This document shows positions 9,160-15,570 of a stretch of 19,890 nucleotides of DNA, piece by piece. The stretch lies in contig NZ_JBEBVH010000045.1 of the NCBI RefSeq assembly GCF_040392825.1, positions 1 through 19,890 on the forward strand. Reading direction: 5' to 3'. The position numbers and the translations under genes are program-made. Each line of letters starts with the position of its first letter. Within the stretch, counting starts at the first letter, position 1. Below the pieces are notes generated by a model that was not told the DNA's origin, made no database searches, and was given only the letters and a program-made list of their open reading frames with translations. Origin of the DNA: Pseudopedobacter sp040392825 (GTDB lineage: Bacteria > Bacteroidota > Bacteroidia > Sphingobacteriales > Sphingobacteriaceae).

Positions 9160-10326
9160 ATGAAAAAGAAAATTCTTGTGAGCATATTATTTTTCATCTC
9201 TGTACTTGTAAAAGCGCAGGAAAATAAGCCTTACCGACAAGTAGCACAGGAAAGAGCAGATAAAATTGTTGAAAAATTAGAATTATCTGATGAAAAGAAA
9301 AAAGAAAAAGTAAAAACTCTAATTGCCAGTCAATATGTGGCACTGAATAAGATTCACACCGAAAGAGATCAGAAATTAGAAACCAATAAAGCTAAAGCTG
9401 ACGAAATTAAAGAAAAAGCAAAAGAAGAAGTGAGTGCCTTACATGGCAAATACATAATAAATCTTCAAAAACTACTTTCGAAAGAACAAATAGACGAAGT
9501 AAAGAATGGGATGACCTATCATACCGTACCTATTACTTATGCTAATTACCTGTTAATGTTACCTTATGCTACAGAAAAGCAAAAGGAGATGATCAGGACC
9601 AATCTGACAGAGGCAAGAGAATTTGCAATGGACGGTGGGACTTCGAAAGAAAAACATGCATGGTTTAATAAATATAAAGGTCGCATAGCAAATGAGTTAG
9701 CAAAACAAGGTTACGATCTTAAAAAAGAAGGTAATGAATGGGCGAAAAGGCGAGATACCAAATCTGCTTCTTTGGCAATTGTCGAATCTAATAAAGTAAT
9801 GCAGGCGCTTAATTTACAAGATAAGGTTAAAAGTGAATCGGTCAGGAATCTTGTCGCTTACCAATATCAGCAGATTGAAGAATTTAATAAAGATTGGAAA
9901 AGAAATTTAGCAAAGATAGATTCACTAGGTAAAACCAAAGAAGAAAAGGATAAGGAAGCCGCTAAAGAATGGACAAAACATAAAGCAGCGTTGGATCAAC
10001 AAAGAGACCAGTACATTACAAAATTAGGGTTATGGCTAGATAGTGCGCAGATTGAGATAGTAAAAAATGAGATGACTGCACAAGGGCTTAATAAAGAGTA
10101 TGAACGTTTTCAGGAATTACTTCCTGGTCTCACAGCAGAGCATAAAGCAAAAGTCTATCAATATTTAGTGGAAGCCAGAGAAAATGCTTTAAATGTTTTG
10201 ACAAGTCGCGAAAGAAATCAATGGTTTGCCAAATATAGAGGCAGAGCTAATAATTACCTGTCCGCGCAGGGCTATAACCTTAAAAAAGCTACAGAGGAAT
10301 TGGAAAAACGAACAGCTAAGCAGTAA
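9160..10326 (+). CDS. secreted DUF3826 protein, tandem duplication
   Basis: Function unknown. I assign DUF3826 from memory of this family beside pectin-degradation genes in Bacteroidota. A signal peptide (about 1-20, VKA-Q) leads to two homologous, mostly helical, charged halves, about 25-197 and 205-384. The end of each half aligns without gaps: residues 151-197 and 338-384 are identical at 25 of 47 positions by hand count, with EARE, W-F-x-K-Y-[KR]-G-R and QGY[DN]LKK conserved in both. As I recall the family, a single domain is about 200 residues, so this protein would be a two-domain version. Its position between two pectate lyases suggests a periplasmic or secreted accessory role in pectin use, perhaps binding or chaperoning. 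It starts 79 bases after the first lyase with no terminator between them. Confidence 0.8.
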   Translation: MKKKILVSILFFISVLVKAQENKPYRQVAQERADKIVEKLELSDEKKKEKVKTLIASQYVALNKIHTERDQKLETNKAKADEIKEKAKEEVSALHGKYIINLQKLLSKEQIDEVKNGMTYHTVPITYANYLLMLPYATEKQKEMIRTNLTEAREFAMDGGTSKEKHAWFNKYKGRIANELAKQGYDLKKEGNEWAKRRDTKSASLAIVESNKVMQALNLQDKVKSESVRNLVAYQYQQIEEFNKDWKRNLAKIDSLGKTKEEKDKEAAKEWTKHKAALDQQRDQYITKLGLWLDSAQIEIVKNEMTAQGLNKEYERFQELLPGLTAEHKAKVYQYLVEARENALNVLTSRERNQWFAKYRGRANNYLSAQGYNLKKATEELEKRTAKQ

Positions 10327-10416
10327 CTAATAATTATGACAAGACGATGCTTTGCCTGTAAGAATTTATATTGCTAATATTCTACAACAGCAGGTAAACA
10401 TTATATAAGCAACCTT

Positions 10417-10447
10417 ATGAGTATATCTTTAAATTTGATTTACTCAT
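10417..10447. promoter_or_regulatory. inverted repeat upstream of second pectate lyase
   Basis: ATGAGTA (10417-10423) and TACTCAT (10441-10447) are perfect inverted arms separated by 17 bases, 40 bases before the lyase start. Further upstream, TTTG (10351-10354) stands 20 bases before TAATATTC, a poor match (6 of 8) to the Bacteroidota -7 box. The 161-base gap may therefore hold an internal promoter with an operator, but the evidence is weak. Confidence 0.3.
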
Positions 10448-10487
10448 GTTGCAATTTTATTAAAGTATATATCTTAAAAATAAAAAT

Positions 10488-12140
10488 ATGAAAAAGAGAA
10501 CGTTGCCATTTTTTATGGCTACAATGTTTTTACTTACAAGTGCGGGCGTTAAAGCGCAATATCCTAAAATACCGGAAGATGTGAAAAAAGCATCTGGTGA
10601 ATTGATGGAAGCAGCCAGAAAACAGTCTGATATTGCCTGGGAAAAGGCTAAGCCAATCATAGAAGCAGAAGCTAAACAGGGTAAACCTTATATCCCATGG
10701 GCGGGCAGACCAACGGATTTACCGCAAGCAGAGATTCCTGCATTTCCGGGAGCAGAGGGAGGCGGTGCATACTCATTTGGCGGTCGCGGTGGTAAAGTGT
10801 ATGTCGTAACTAATCTGAATGATAGTGGCGAAGGTTCCTTACGTTGGGCTTGTGAACAAGGAGGAGCGAGAATTGTAGTATTCAACGTTGCAGGTATCAT
10901 CAAATTAAAAACTCCATTAATTATCAGAGCTCCCTACATTACTATAGCAGGACAAACAGCACCTGGAGATGGGGTTTGTGTAGCAGGAGAATCAGTTTGG
11001 ATTAATACACATGACGTAGTTGTGCGTTATATGCGTTTTAGACGGGGTGAAACTTATGTAGGCAGAAGAGACGATGCTATTGGCGGAAATCCGGTAGGAA
11101 ATATTATGATAGACCACGTTTCTGCAAGCTGGGGTTTAGATGAAAACATGTCTATGTATCGTCATATGTACAATGATAGTACCGGGAAACAGGAAGTGAA
11201 ATTAGGAACAGTAAATATTACCATTCAGAACTCTATTTTCTCCGAAGCTTTAGATACCTGGAACCATGCATTTGGCAGTACTTTAGGTGGTGAGAATTGT
11301 ACATTTATGCGTAACCTTTGGGCGAATAATGCGGCTAGAAATCCTTCTATAGGTTGGAACGGGATTTTCAATTTTGCCAATAATGTTGTATTTAACTGGG
11401 TACACCGGTCAATTGATGGGGGAGATTATACCGCAAATTATAATATCATTAACAATTATTTCAAACCAGGACCTGCGACACCGTCTAATGAACCAATTAG
11501 TTACAGATTACTAAAGCCAGAATCCGGAAGAAGTAAACTACCTTATGTGGTTTTTGGAAGGGCACATGTACAGGGTAATATTGTTCATGGAAACGACAAA
11601 GTTACTGCCGATAACTGGAACGGTGGCGTACAATTGGAGAACAAACAAGGTAATTCTATGACTTTTGAGGAAGCTAAACCTTATTTCGCTGCTATGAAAG
11701 TTAACAAACCATTCCCTCACGCACCATTTAAAATAATTGGCACTCAGGAAGCTTACAATTATGTGTTGGCTAATGCCGGAGCGACTTTGCCTAAAAGAGA
11801 TCCGGTAGATACCAGAGTTATTGAAACAGTAAGAAGCGGTAAAGTAACTCCTTTAAAAGGCGTAGTTGCTCCAACCACTCAATTCCAACATAGAAGATTG
11901 CCTTTAGATTCTTATAAAATTGGTATCATCACAGATATCTCTCAGGTTGGCGGATACCCGGAATATAAAGGTACGCCTTATAAAGATTCTGACAACGATG
12001 GTATGCCTGATGATTATGAGAAAAAGGTAGGATTAAATCCTAAAGATTCTTCAGATGCTGCTAAAATTACTTCGTCTGGTTATTCCAATATAGAAGTTTA
12101 TTTAAACAGTGTGGTAAATGTAACAAACGTTAAACCATAA
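10488..12140 (+). CDS. secreted pectate lyase (PL1-like)
   Basis: Predicted extracellular or periplasmic pectate lyase. The signal peptide ends VKA-Q at about residue 23. A helical, charged segment (about 25-75) leads to the parallel beta-helix catalytic domain (about 85-440), which opens with PGAEGGGAYSFGGRGGKVY and VVTNLNDSGEGSLRW. Further PL1-type motifs are IAGQTAPGDGV, MIDHVSASWGLDE (207-219) and RNLWANNAARNPSIG. R284 in the last motif is the likely catalytic Arg. The C-terminus carries an acidic calcium-type motif DSDNDGMPDDYE (500-511). It lacks the N-terminal beta domains of the first lyase, so the two paralogues probably differ in targeting or substrate presentation. A strong terminator 26 bases after the stop ends the cluster. 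Confidence 0.92.
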   Translation: MKKRTLPFFMATMFLLTSAGVKAQYPKIPEDVKKASGELMEAARKQSDIAWEKAKPIIEAEAKQGKPYIPWAGRPTDLPQAEIPAFPGAEGGGAYSFGGRGGKVYVVTNLNDSGEGSLRWACEQGGARIVVFNVAGIIKLKTPLIIRAPYITIAGQTAPGDGVCVAGESVWINTHDVVVRYMRFRRGETYVGRRDDAIGGNPVGNIMIDHVSASWGLDENMSMYRHMYNDSTGKQEVKLGTVNITIQNSIFSEALDTWNHAFGSTLGGENCTFMRNLWANNAARNPSIGWNGIFNFANNVVFNWVHRSIDGGDYTANYNIINNYFKPGPATPSNEPISYRLLKPESGRSKLPYVVFGRAHVQGNIVHGNDKVTADNWNGGVQLENKQGNSMTFEEAKPYFAAMKVNKPFPHAPFKIIGTQEAYNYVLANAGATLPKRDPVDTRVIETVRSGKVTPLKGVVAPTTQFQHRRLPLDSYKIGIITDISQVGGYPEYKGTPYKDSDNDGMPDDYEKKVGLNPKDSSDAAKITSSGYSNIEVYLNSVVNVTNVKP

Positions 12141-12165
12141 TATTATCCTTTTTATTATTCACACT

Positions 12166-12193
12166 AAACCGGGACTCTGTTCCCGGTTTTTTT
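12166..12193 (+). terminator. rho-independent terminator of the pectin cluster
   Basis: A perfect 9-bp stem AAACCGGGA (12166-12174) / TCCCGGTTT (12181-12189) with loop CTCTGT runs into seven Ts (12187-12193). It marks the end of the + strand pectin unit. Confidence 0.93.
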
Positions 12194-12512
12194 GTTCTAA
12201 AATTTTATGTAGAGCTTATTCTTGTTAATACCAGTTAGGAGAATAAACCAGAAAAAGCCCCACAGAAACAAAGGGCAAATACTAATTAAACTCAGATTAA
12301 AAAGGGATCAAAGAGAAATAATTTCCCTGTTTTGTCCGAGTTTCATCCGTCTTTTATCCGAGTTTCATCCGTGTTTATGTCGAATCAAGTATAGAGCTGT
12401 CTTATCCTTGTCTACACTTAAGCACAGCAGTGTCATAAGAGCGGCCTAGTTTGCTTTTCAATAAAAGTTTTGTTATCATCACCGTTTAACACAGTTCAAT
12501 TAAAAAGAGATC
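12194..12512. other. intergenic stretch without a convincing gene
   Basis: The gap between the cluster terminator and the dehydrogenase gene. A 75-codon frame (12222-12449) crosses it, but its product is low-complexity and basic, is partly made by the short TCCG repeat, and resembles no family, so I do not call it a gene. No clear TTTG / TAnnTTTG pair was found, although the dehydrogenase promoter must lie here. The only structured element is the 11-bp phased repeat at 12335-12372. Confidence 0.6.
12335..12372. repeat. short tandem repeat with TCCG every 11 bp
   Basis: TCCGAGTTTCATCCGT occurs exactly at 12335-12350 and 12357-12372, a 22-bp period. Within it, TCCG recurs at 12335, 12346, 12357 and 12368, exactly 11 bp apart, approximating four copies of TCCG-W-S-TTT-Y-A. 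A related TCG occurs at 12380. The spacing is close to one helical turn, which is compatible with a cooperative protein-binding array about 140 bases upstream of the dehydrogenase. The function is unknown. Confidence 0.7.
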
Positions 12513-13430
12513 ATGTTTAAAAAATTAGTTGCAGTAGAACCTTTGAATTTGATTCCTTCCGCAGAAAGAGCTTTATTCGATTATGCGCAGGAAGTTGTTA
12601 TGTATGATAATATGCCAGAATCGGCGGATGAGATGGCAAAGCGGATTGGCGATGCAGATGCGGTATTAATAAGCTACACTTCCAGATTGGGAAAGGAGGC
12701 TTTGGAACATTGCCCAAATGTTAAATATATAGGAATGTGCTGCTCGTTATACACACCCGAAAGTGCGAATGTTGATATCCTGTATGCCAATTCCAGGGGA
12801 ATTACGGTTCTTGGTGTTAGAGATTATGGAGATGAAGGTGTAGTTGAGTATGTTGTTAGCGAATTGGTGCGTTGCTTACATGGATTTGGAACAAAAAATA
12901 ATGGTACGCTTCGTGAGCCGTGGGACGGTATTCCAAGAGAGATTACAGGTATTAAAGCTGGTATTGTTGGTTTAGGGAAATCGGGAGGCATGGTAGCTGA
13001 TGCCTTGAAGTTTTTTGGTGCAGAGATTTCTTATTTCGCCCGTTCGGAGAAAGAAGAAGCTAAACAAAAGGGATATCGGTTTCTACCATTGAAGCAATTA
13101 TTGAAAGAAAGCGAAGTGATTGTTACTTGCTTGAATAGAAACACGGTTTTAATGCATGAGGAGGAATTTGCTGAAATGGGAGACAGGAAGATTCTGTTCA
13201 ATACCGGACTTTCCCCTGCCTGGGATGAAGAGCCTTTTGCAAAATGGATTGATAAAGACAATGTAGTATATTGTGATACATTGATTGCCCTGGGCAACGA
13301 TAAATTTTTAAAACATCCGAACGTAAACTGTATGGGTGTTTCGGTGGGCCGTACTCGTCAGGCTTTTGATCGTCTGAGTGAAAAGGTATTGGCAAATATT
13401 GAGGCTTTTATGAAGTCTCAACAGAACTAA
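12513..13430 (+). CDS. D-isomer 2-hydroxyacid dehydrogenase-like NAD(P)-binding protein, catalytically atypical
   Basis: The fold is that of the D-2-hydroxyacid dehydrogenase family (PF00389/PF02826). An N-terminal substrate-domain-like part includes DADAVLISYTSRLG, and a Rossmann domain has the dinucleotide motif GIVGLGKSGG (GxGxxG at 153-158). The length of 305 is slightly short for the family. It has no signal peptide, so it is cytoplasmic. The usual active-site signatures are not visible: where the family has an N-x-x-R-G segment with the catalytic Arg, this protein has NTGLSPAWD (230-238), and where a P-H-x-A-x-x-T segment with the catalytic His is expected, it has NCMGVSVGRTR (272-282). 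It may have another substrate or mechanism, or act as a sensor. Relatives are, as I recall, sometimes named dihydrofolate reductase in automated annotation; the sequence does not support that. Role in pectin metabolism unproven. Confidence 0.8.
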   Translation: MFKKLVAVEPLNLIPSAERALFDYAQEVVMYDNMPESADEMAKRIGDADAVLISYTSRLGKEALEHCPNVKYIGMCCSLYTPESANVDILYANSRGITVLGVRDYGDEGVVEYVVSELVRCLHGFGTKNNGTLREPWDGIPREITGIKAGIVGLGKSGGMVADALKFFGAEISYFARSEKEEAKQKGYRFLPLKQLLKESEVIVTCLNRNTVLMHEEEFAEMGDRKILFNTGLSPAWDEEPFAKWIDKDNVVYCDTLIALGNDKFLKHPNVNCMGVSVGRTRQAFDRLSEKVLANIEAFMKSQQN

Positions 13431-13448
13431 TGACTTGCTATAAAAAGA

Positions 13449-13706
13449 TTAGTCATAATGAAATCTGCATTTTGCAATAAGAATTACATGATCCTGATAT
13501 TTATAAATTAATCGGTGCTCTTCACCGATTCTTCTCGACCAGAACCCGGAATATTTATGTTTCAGTGGTTCTGGTTTTCCGAGACCCTCAAATGGAGTTC
13601 TGGAAATGTCCTTCAATAAATCGTTTATCCGTTTAAGTTTTTTCTTGTCGGTTTTTTGCCAATACAAATAATCTTCCCAGGATTCATCTACAAAAACGTA
13701 TTTCAT
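13449..13706 (-). CDS. yoeB: YoeB-family toxin, ribosome-dependent mRNA interferase
   Basis: Toxin of a type II toxin-antitoxin pair; YoeB cleaves mRNA at the ribosomal A site and stops translation. The 85 residues align along the whole length with my memory of E. coli YoeB (84 residues), including ESWEDYLYWQ, TPFEGLGKPEPLKH and SGFWSRRIGEEHRL. The known catalytic residues are all in place: E46, R65 and H83 with the following Y84. It looks intact and active. It lies 6 bases downstream of the antitoxin gene and is translated from the same transcript. It converges with the dehydrogenase gene, with only 18 bases between the stop codons and no visible terminator. Confidence 0.97.
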   Translation of the reverse strand: MKYVFVDESWEDYLYWQKTDKKKLKRINDLLKDISRTPFEGLGKPEPLKHKYSGFWSRRIGEEHRLIYKYQDHVILIAKCRFHYD

Positions 13707-13712
13707 TTTCTT

Positions 13713-13967
13713 TTAATCTTCGATTAAATCTTTGGTAAATGATTTTTCGTTTTTAAGTTTTTCAATTGCAGAATCTAACCTCATTTCGTTTTTACGGGAA
13801 GATAATTCGTGGTTTGTTGCCATTAAAGAATTATATTCCTCAAGAGACATTACGACTATCCCAGAATCTTTTCCTCGATTAATAATCAAAGTCTCAAGAT
13901 TCTTAGCCACTTTGTCCAAATAAGATTTGATGTCTTTTCTAAAATCAGATACGTTGGTAATTAACAT
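13713..13967 (-). CDS. yefM: YefM-family antitoxin
   Basis: Antitoxin of the Phd/YefM family: it neutralises YoeB and represses its own operon. The 84 residues show the typical N-terminal DNA-binding fold, the hallmark VVMSLEEYNSLM (38-49) and a charged C-terminal toxin-binding tail. I place the start at 13967 (MLITNVSDFR), which gives the normal family length. A longer frame would start at 14003, but its 12 extra residues (MYIYLYIKKHKI) are encoded by the operator and the -7 box themselves, so that start is unlikely. The operator lies 17 bases upstream of the chosen start. Confidence 0.95.
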   Translation of the reverse strand: MLITNVSDFRKDIKSYLDKVAKNLETLIINRGKDSGIVVMSLEEYNSLMATNHELSSRKNEMRLDSAIEKLKNEKSFTKDLIED

Positions 13968-13984
13968 GATTTTGTGTTTTTTTA

Positions 13985-14020
13985 TGTACAAATATATGTA
14001 CATGATTTGTGTTTGGCAAA
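13985..14020 (-). promoter_or_regulatory. yefM-yoeB promoter with overlapping YefM operator
   Basis: On the - strand TTTG (14017-14020) stands exactly 20 bases before TATATTTG (13989-13996), a perfect match to the Bacteroidota -33 / -7 consensus TTTG / TAnnTTTG. Two TGTACA hexamers (13985-13990 and 13997-14002) flank the -7 box, with centres 12 bp apart, forming the perfect palindrome ATGTACA-N6-TGTACAT. TGTACA pairs at about 12-bp spacing are the known operator of E. coli YefM-YoeB, so autorepression by covering the -7 element is strongly suggested. Confidence 0.85.
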
Positions 14021-14109
14021 TATTTGATAGTAAGGATCTTTTTATTTGTGAACGGGAATGTATTCACCTGGTGAAATGGTTAATAGAAGATGTCTAAAAA
14101 GCACTAACG

Positions 14110-14200
14110 CTGTCACACTGATGGTTCGAGAGCCTCACTATGACAGGTCGAAGTGTCCCTGCAATGGACATAAAAGGTTTCGAGTGCCTCAGCCTGACAG
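14110..14200. repeat. REP-like palindromic intergenic repeat
   Basis: CTGTCACACTGA (14110-14121) is matched in inverted form by TCACTATGACAG (14135-14146) and again by TCAGCCTGACAG (14189-14200), each 10 of 12. The outer segments also share a GGTT(T)CGAG-x-GCCTCA core. This arrangement of TGTCA... and ...TGACA ends with internal TTCGA resembles dispersed REP-type repeats of Bacteroidota chromosomes as I remember them. Dispersal cannot be tested from one window. The rest of the gap from yefM to the transposase (14004-14317) holds the yefM promoter, this repeat and AT-rich DNA. Confidence 0.5.
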
Positions 14201-14293
14201 ATAAATCTCCCTTATTAGATTCTGTGTTAATAAACAAGACAATTTTTATATTTTTTGTACTTTTGAGTTTTAGGCGGTCTTGTACCAGCCTGT

Positions 14294-14321
14294 TTAGGGT
14301 AGTCCTTGTTGACTGCCCTAA
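14294..14321. other. hairpin spanning the transposase stop codon
   Basis: TTAGGGTAGTC (14294-14304) pairs with GACTGCCCTAA (14311-14321): 11 pairs with one wobble, loop CTTGTT. The transposase stop codon (14318-14320) lies inside one arm. No T run follows on the - strand, so it is not an ordinary terminator. It may be a structured feature of the IS right end. Confidence 0.6.
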
Positions 14322-15355
14322 TTTCTTTGTATAGTATGGCTTTGCTTTTGCACATGATATAGTGGATCATACAATTGTTTTGTTTTATAGATAATGAACA
14401 TCAGTTCCAATAATTTCCTCTGCACAGCTACTGCTGCCTTCATTTTGATGCCATGTCTTGCAACAAGTCTTGTAAATGTATTAGCGTAGTGTTCTTCATG
14501 CCTTATGGCAGCCAATGCGGGTAAGTGCAGGGATTTTCTCAGGTACCTGTTTCCCCGCTTGGATATGGTAGGCTTGCCCTGGATCGATGTTCCCGACTGT
14601 TTCTCCTTTATGTCCAGACCGGCATAACTGACCAGTTGCTTTTTATTGCGGATCATCTCAAATCCATTTGTTTCTGCCAATACTGTTACTGCAGTCAGCA
14701 GACCAACTCCGGGGATTGAGGTCAGGTTATCTGTGTGCTTTTTGAGTGCGGAACTCTCCTTTACAATGAGTTTTAGTTCAGCGATTATTTCCTTTTCCTG
14801 CCTTTGCAGTACTGCTATACGTTCTTTTATCCTTCCTATAGAATTTTTATTCGGCTCTGCCTCTGCCTGTTCAGCATGCAGCTGGTTCTTGACGGCAGTA
14901 CGTTCCTGCACCAGCTGGTCTCTTTCGCGCGTCAGCTGCTTCAGCCGCTTGTAGGTGGGATCGGGTTTATGCCACAACTCAAGGTTTCGTTCCAGACCGA
15001 ACAGCGTGACAGCTTCTGAGCAGGTCGTGTCAGTTACCGTCTTTACCTCCAGTGTGCGGAAGTAGTTACTGATCTTATTGGGCAGGACAATACTGATCTT
15101 ATACCCCTTGCTTTCCAAGAAATAGGCCAGCTTCTCGTGGTAAACGCCCGTGGCCTCCATAACAAAATGAAGAGGACTTTCCTCAGAAGTATGGGGCTGT
15201 ACCCATTCCTGCAGCTTTATCAGACCTTTATCCGTGTTTCGGAAATTACCGTATTGGCACAGCTTCTTATCCAGGTTGGACAGGATCTTGCCAATGCATA
15301 CGACCAATTCCTTACTGCCTACATCGATACCTACTACCTGCTTAAGTGTTTTCAT
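14318..15355 (-). CDS. IS110-family transposase (RuvC-like DEDD + Transposase_20 domains)
   Basis: Recombinase of an IS110-family element, 345 residues. The RuvC-like N-terminal domain has D11 (VVGIDVGSK) and E67 (FVMEATGVYHE). At the usual T-D-x-x-D motif it reads TDTTCSEA (108-115): D109 is present but the fourth acidic position (112) is Cys, with E114 two residues later. A coiled-coil linker (about 135-205) leads to the Transposase_20 domain with LTSIPGVGLLTA and SYAGLDIKEKQSGTS; S254 is the candidate serine nucleophile by comparison with IS621. I chose the start at 15355 (MKTLKQVVGIDVG) because family members begin this close to the first catalytic Asp. An in-frame ATG at 15427 would add 24 residues unlike the family and lie in the presumed bridge-RNA region. 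Confidence 0.93.
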   Translation of the reverse strand: MKTLKQVVGIDVGSKELVVCIGKILSNLDKKLCQYGNFRNTDKGLIKLQEWVQPHTSEESPLHFVMEATGVYHEKLAYFLESKGYKISIVLPNKISNYFRTLEVKTVTDTTCSEAVTLFGLERNLELWHKPDPTYKRLKQLTRERDQLVQERTAVKNQLHAEQAEAEPNKNSIGRIKERIAVLQRQEKEIIAELKLIVKESSALKKHTDNLTSIPGVGLLTAVTVLAETNGFEMIRNKKQLVSYAGLDIKEKQSGTSIQGKPTISKRGNRYLRKSLHLPALAAIRHEEHYANTFTRLVARHGIKMKAAVAVQRKLLELMFIIYKTKQLYDPLYHVQKQSHTIQRN

Positions 15356-15570
15356 GTTAATTTTTGATTGAAAATGAAAAATCAATAGTGGAACTTCCCC
15401 TGGGCTTGTCTCCTGATGGATATTCAAGCTGGACTGTAAGTCCGCTTTACATTCTGTTCTGCCTTAGGAAGCAAAAAAGAGAAAGGCCTTCTCTAAAAAT
15501 CAGTATGCTAAAAAAGCTACTAAGACACCCCTTGGCTCTTCCTCTTTTCACTATATAAAGCAAATCTATA
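15356..15570 (-). ncRNA. possible IS110 bridge RNA region
   Basis: About 215 non-coding bases upstream of the transposase, where IS110-group elements such as IS621 encode the bridge RNA that pairs with donor and target DNA. Local hairpins are visible: GGACT/AGTCC (15431-15443) and AGAGAA/TTCTCT (15478-15494), the latter followed by Ts on the - strand. I could not assign target- or donor-binding loops or RNA ends. The call rests on position and length, not on a recognised fold. Confidence 0.35.

Noticed and set aside
12335..12372. Possible CRISPR array
   Set aside because: The 22-bp period has no room for spacers, there are only two full units, and no cas genes are present.
12222..12449. 75-codon open frame in the gap after the pectin cluster
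   Set aside because: The product is basic and low in complexity, part of it is generated by the 11-bp repeat, it resembles no family and has no clear start signals.
13968..14003. Upstream start for the antitoxin, adding 12 residues
   Set aside because: Those codons are the YefM operator and the -7 promoter box; a transcript starting at this promoter would not include the ATG at 14003.
14525..15367. Several + strand frames opposite the transposase
   Set aside because: They are antisense shadows of a clearly conserved - strand gene and resemble no family.
15356..15427. Upstream start for the transposase, adding 24 residues
   Set aside because: The extra residues do not fit the family, which begins close to the first catalytic Asp, and they fall in the presumed bridge-RNA region.
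15478..15494. Hairpin followed by Ts as a terminator upstream of the transposase
   Set aside because: The stem is only six AT-rich pairs; the real terminator of the neighbouring gene lies at 15571-15619, so I treated this as possible bridge-RNA structure.
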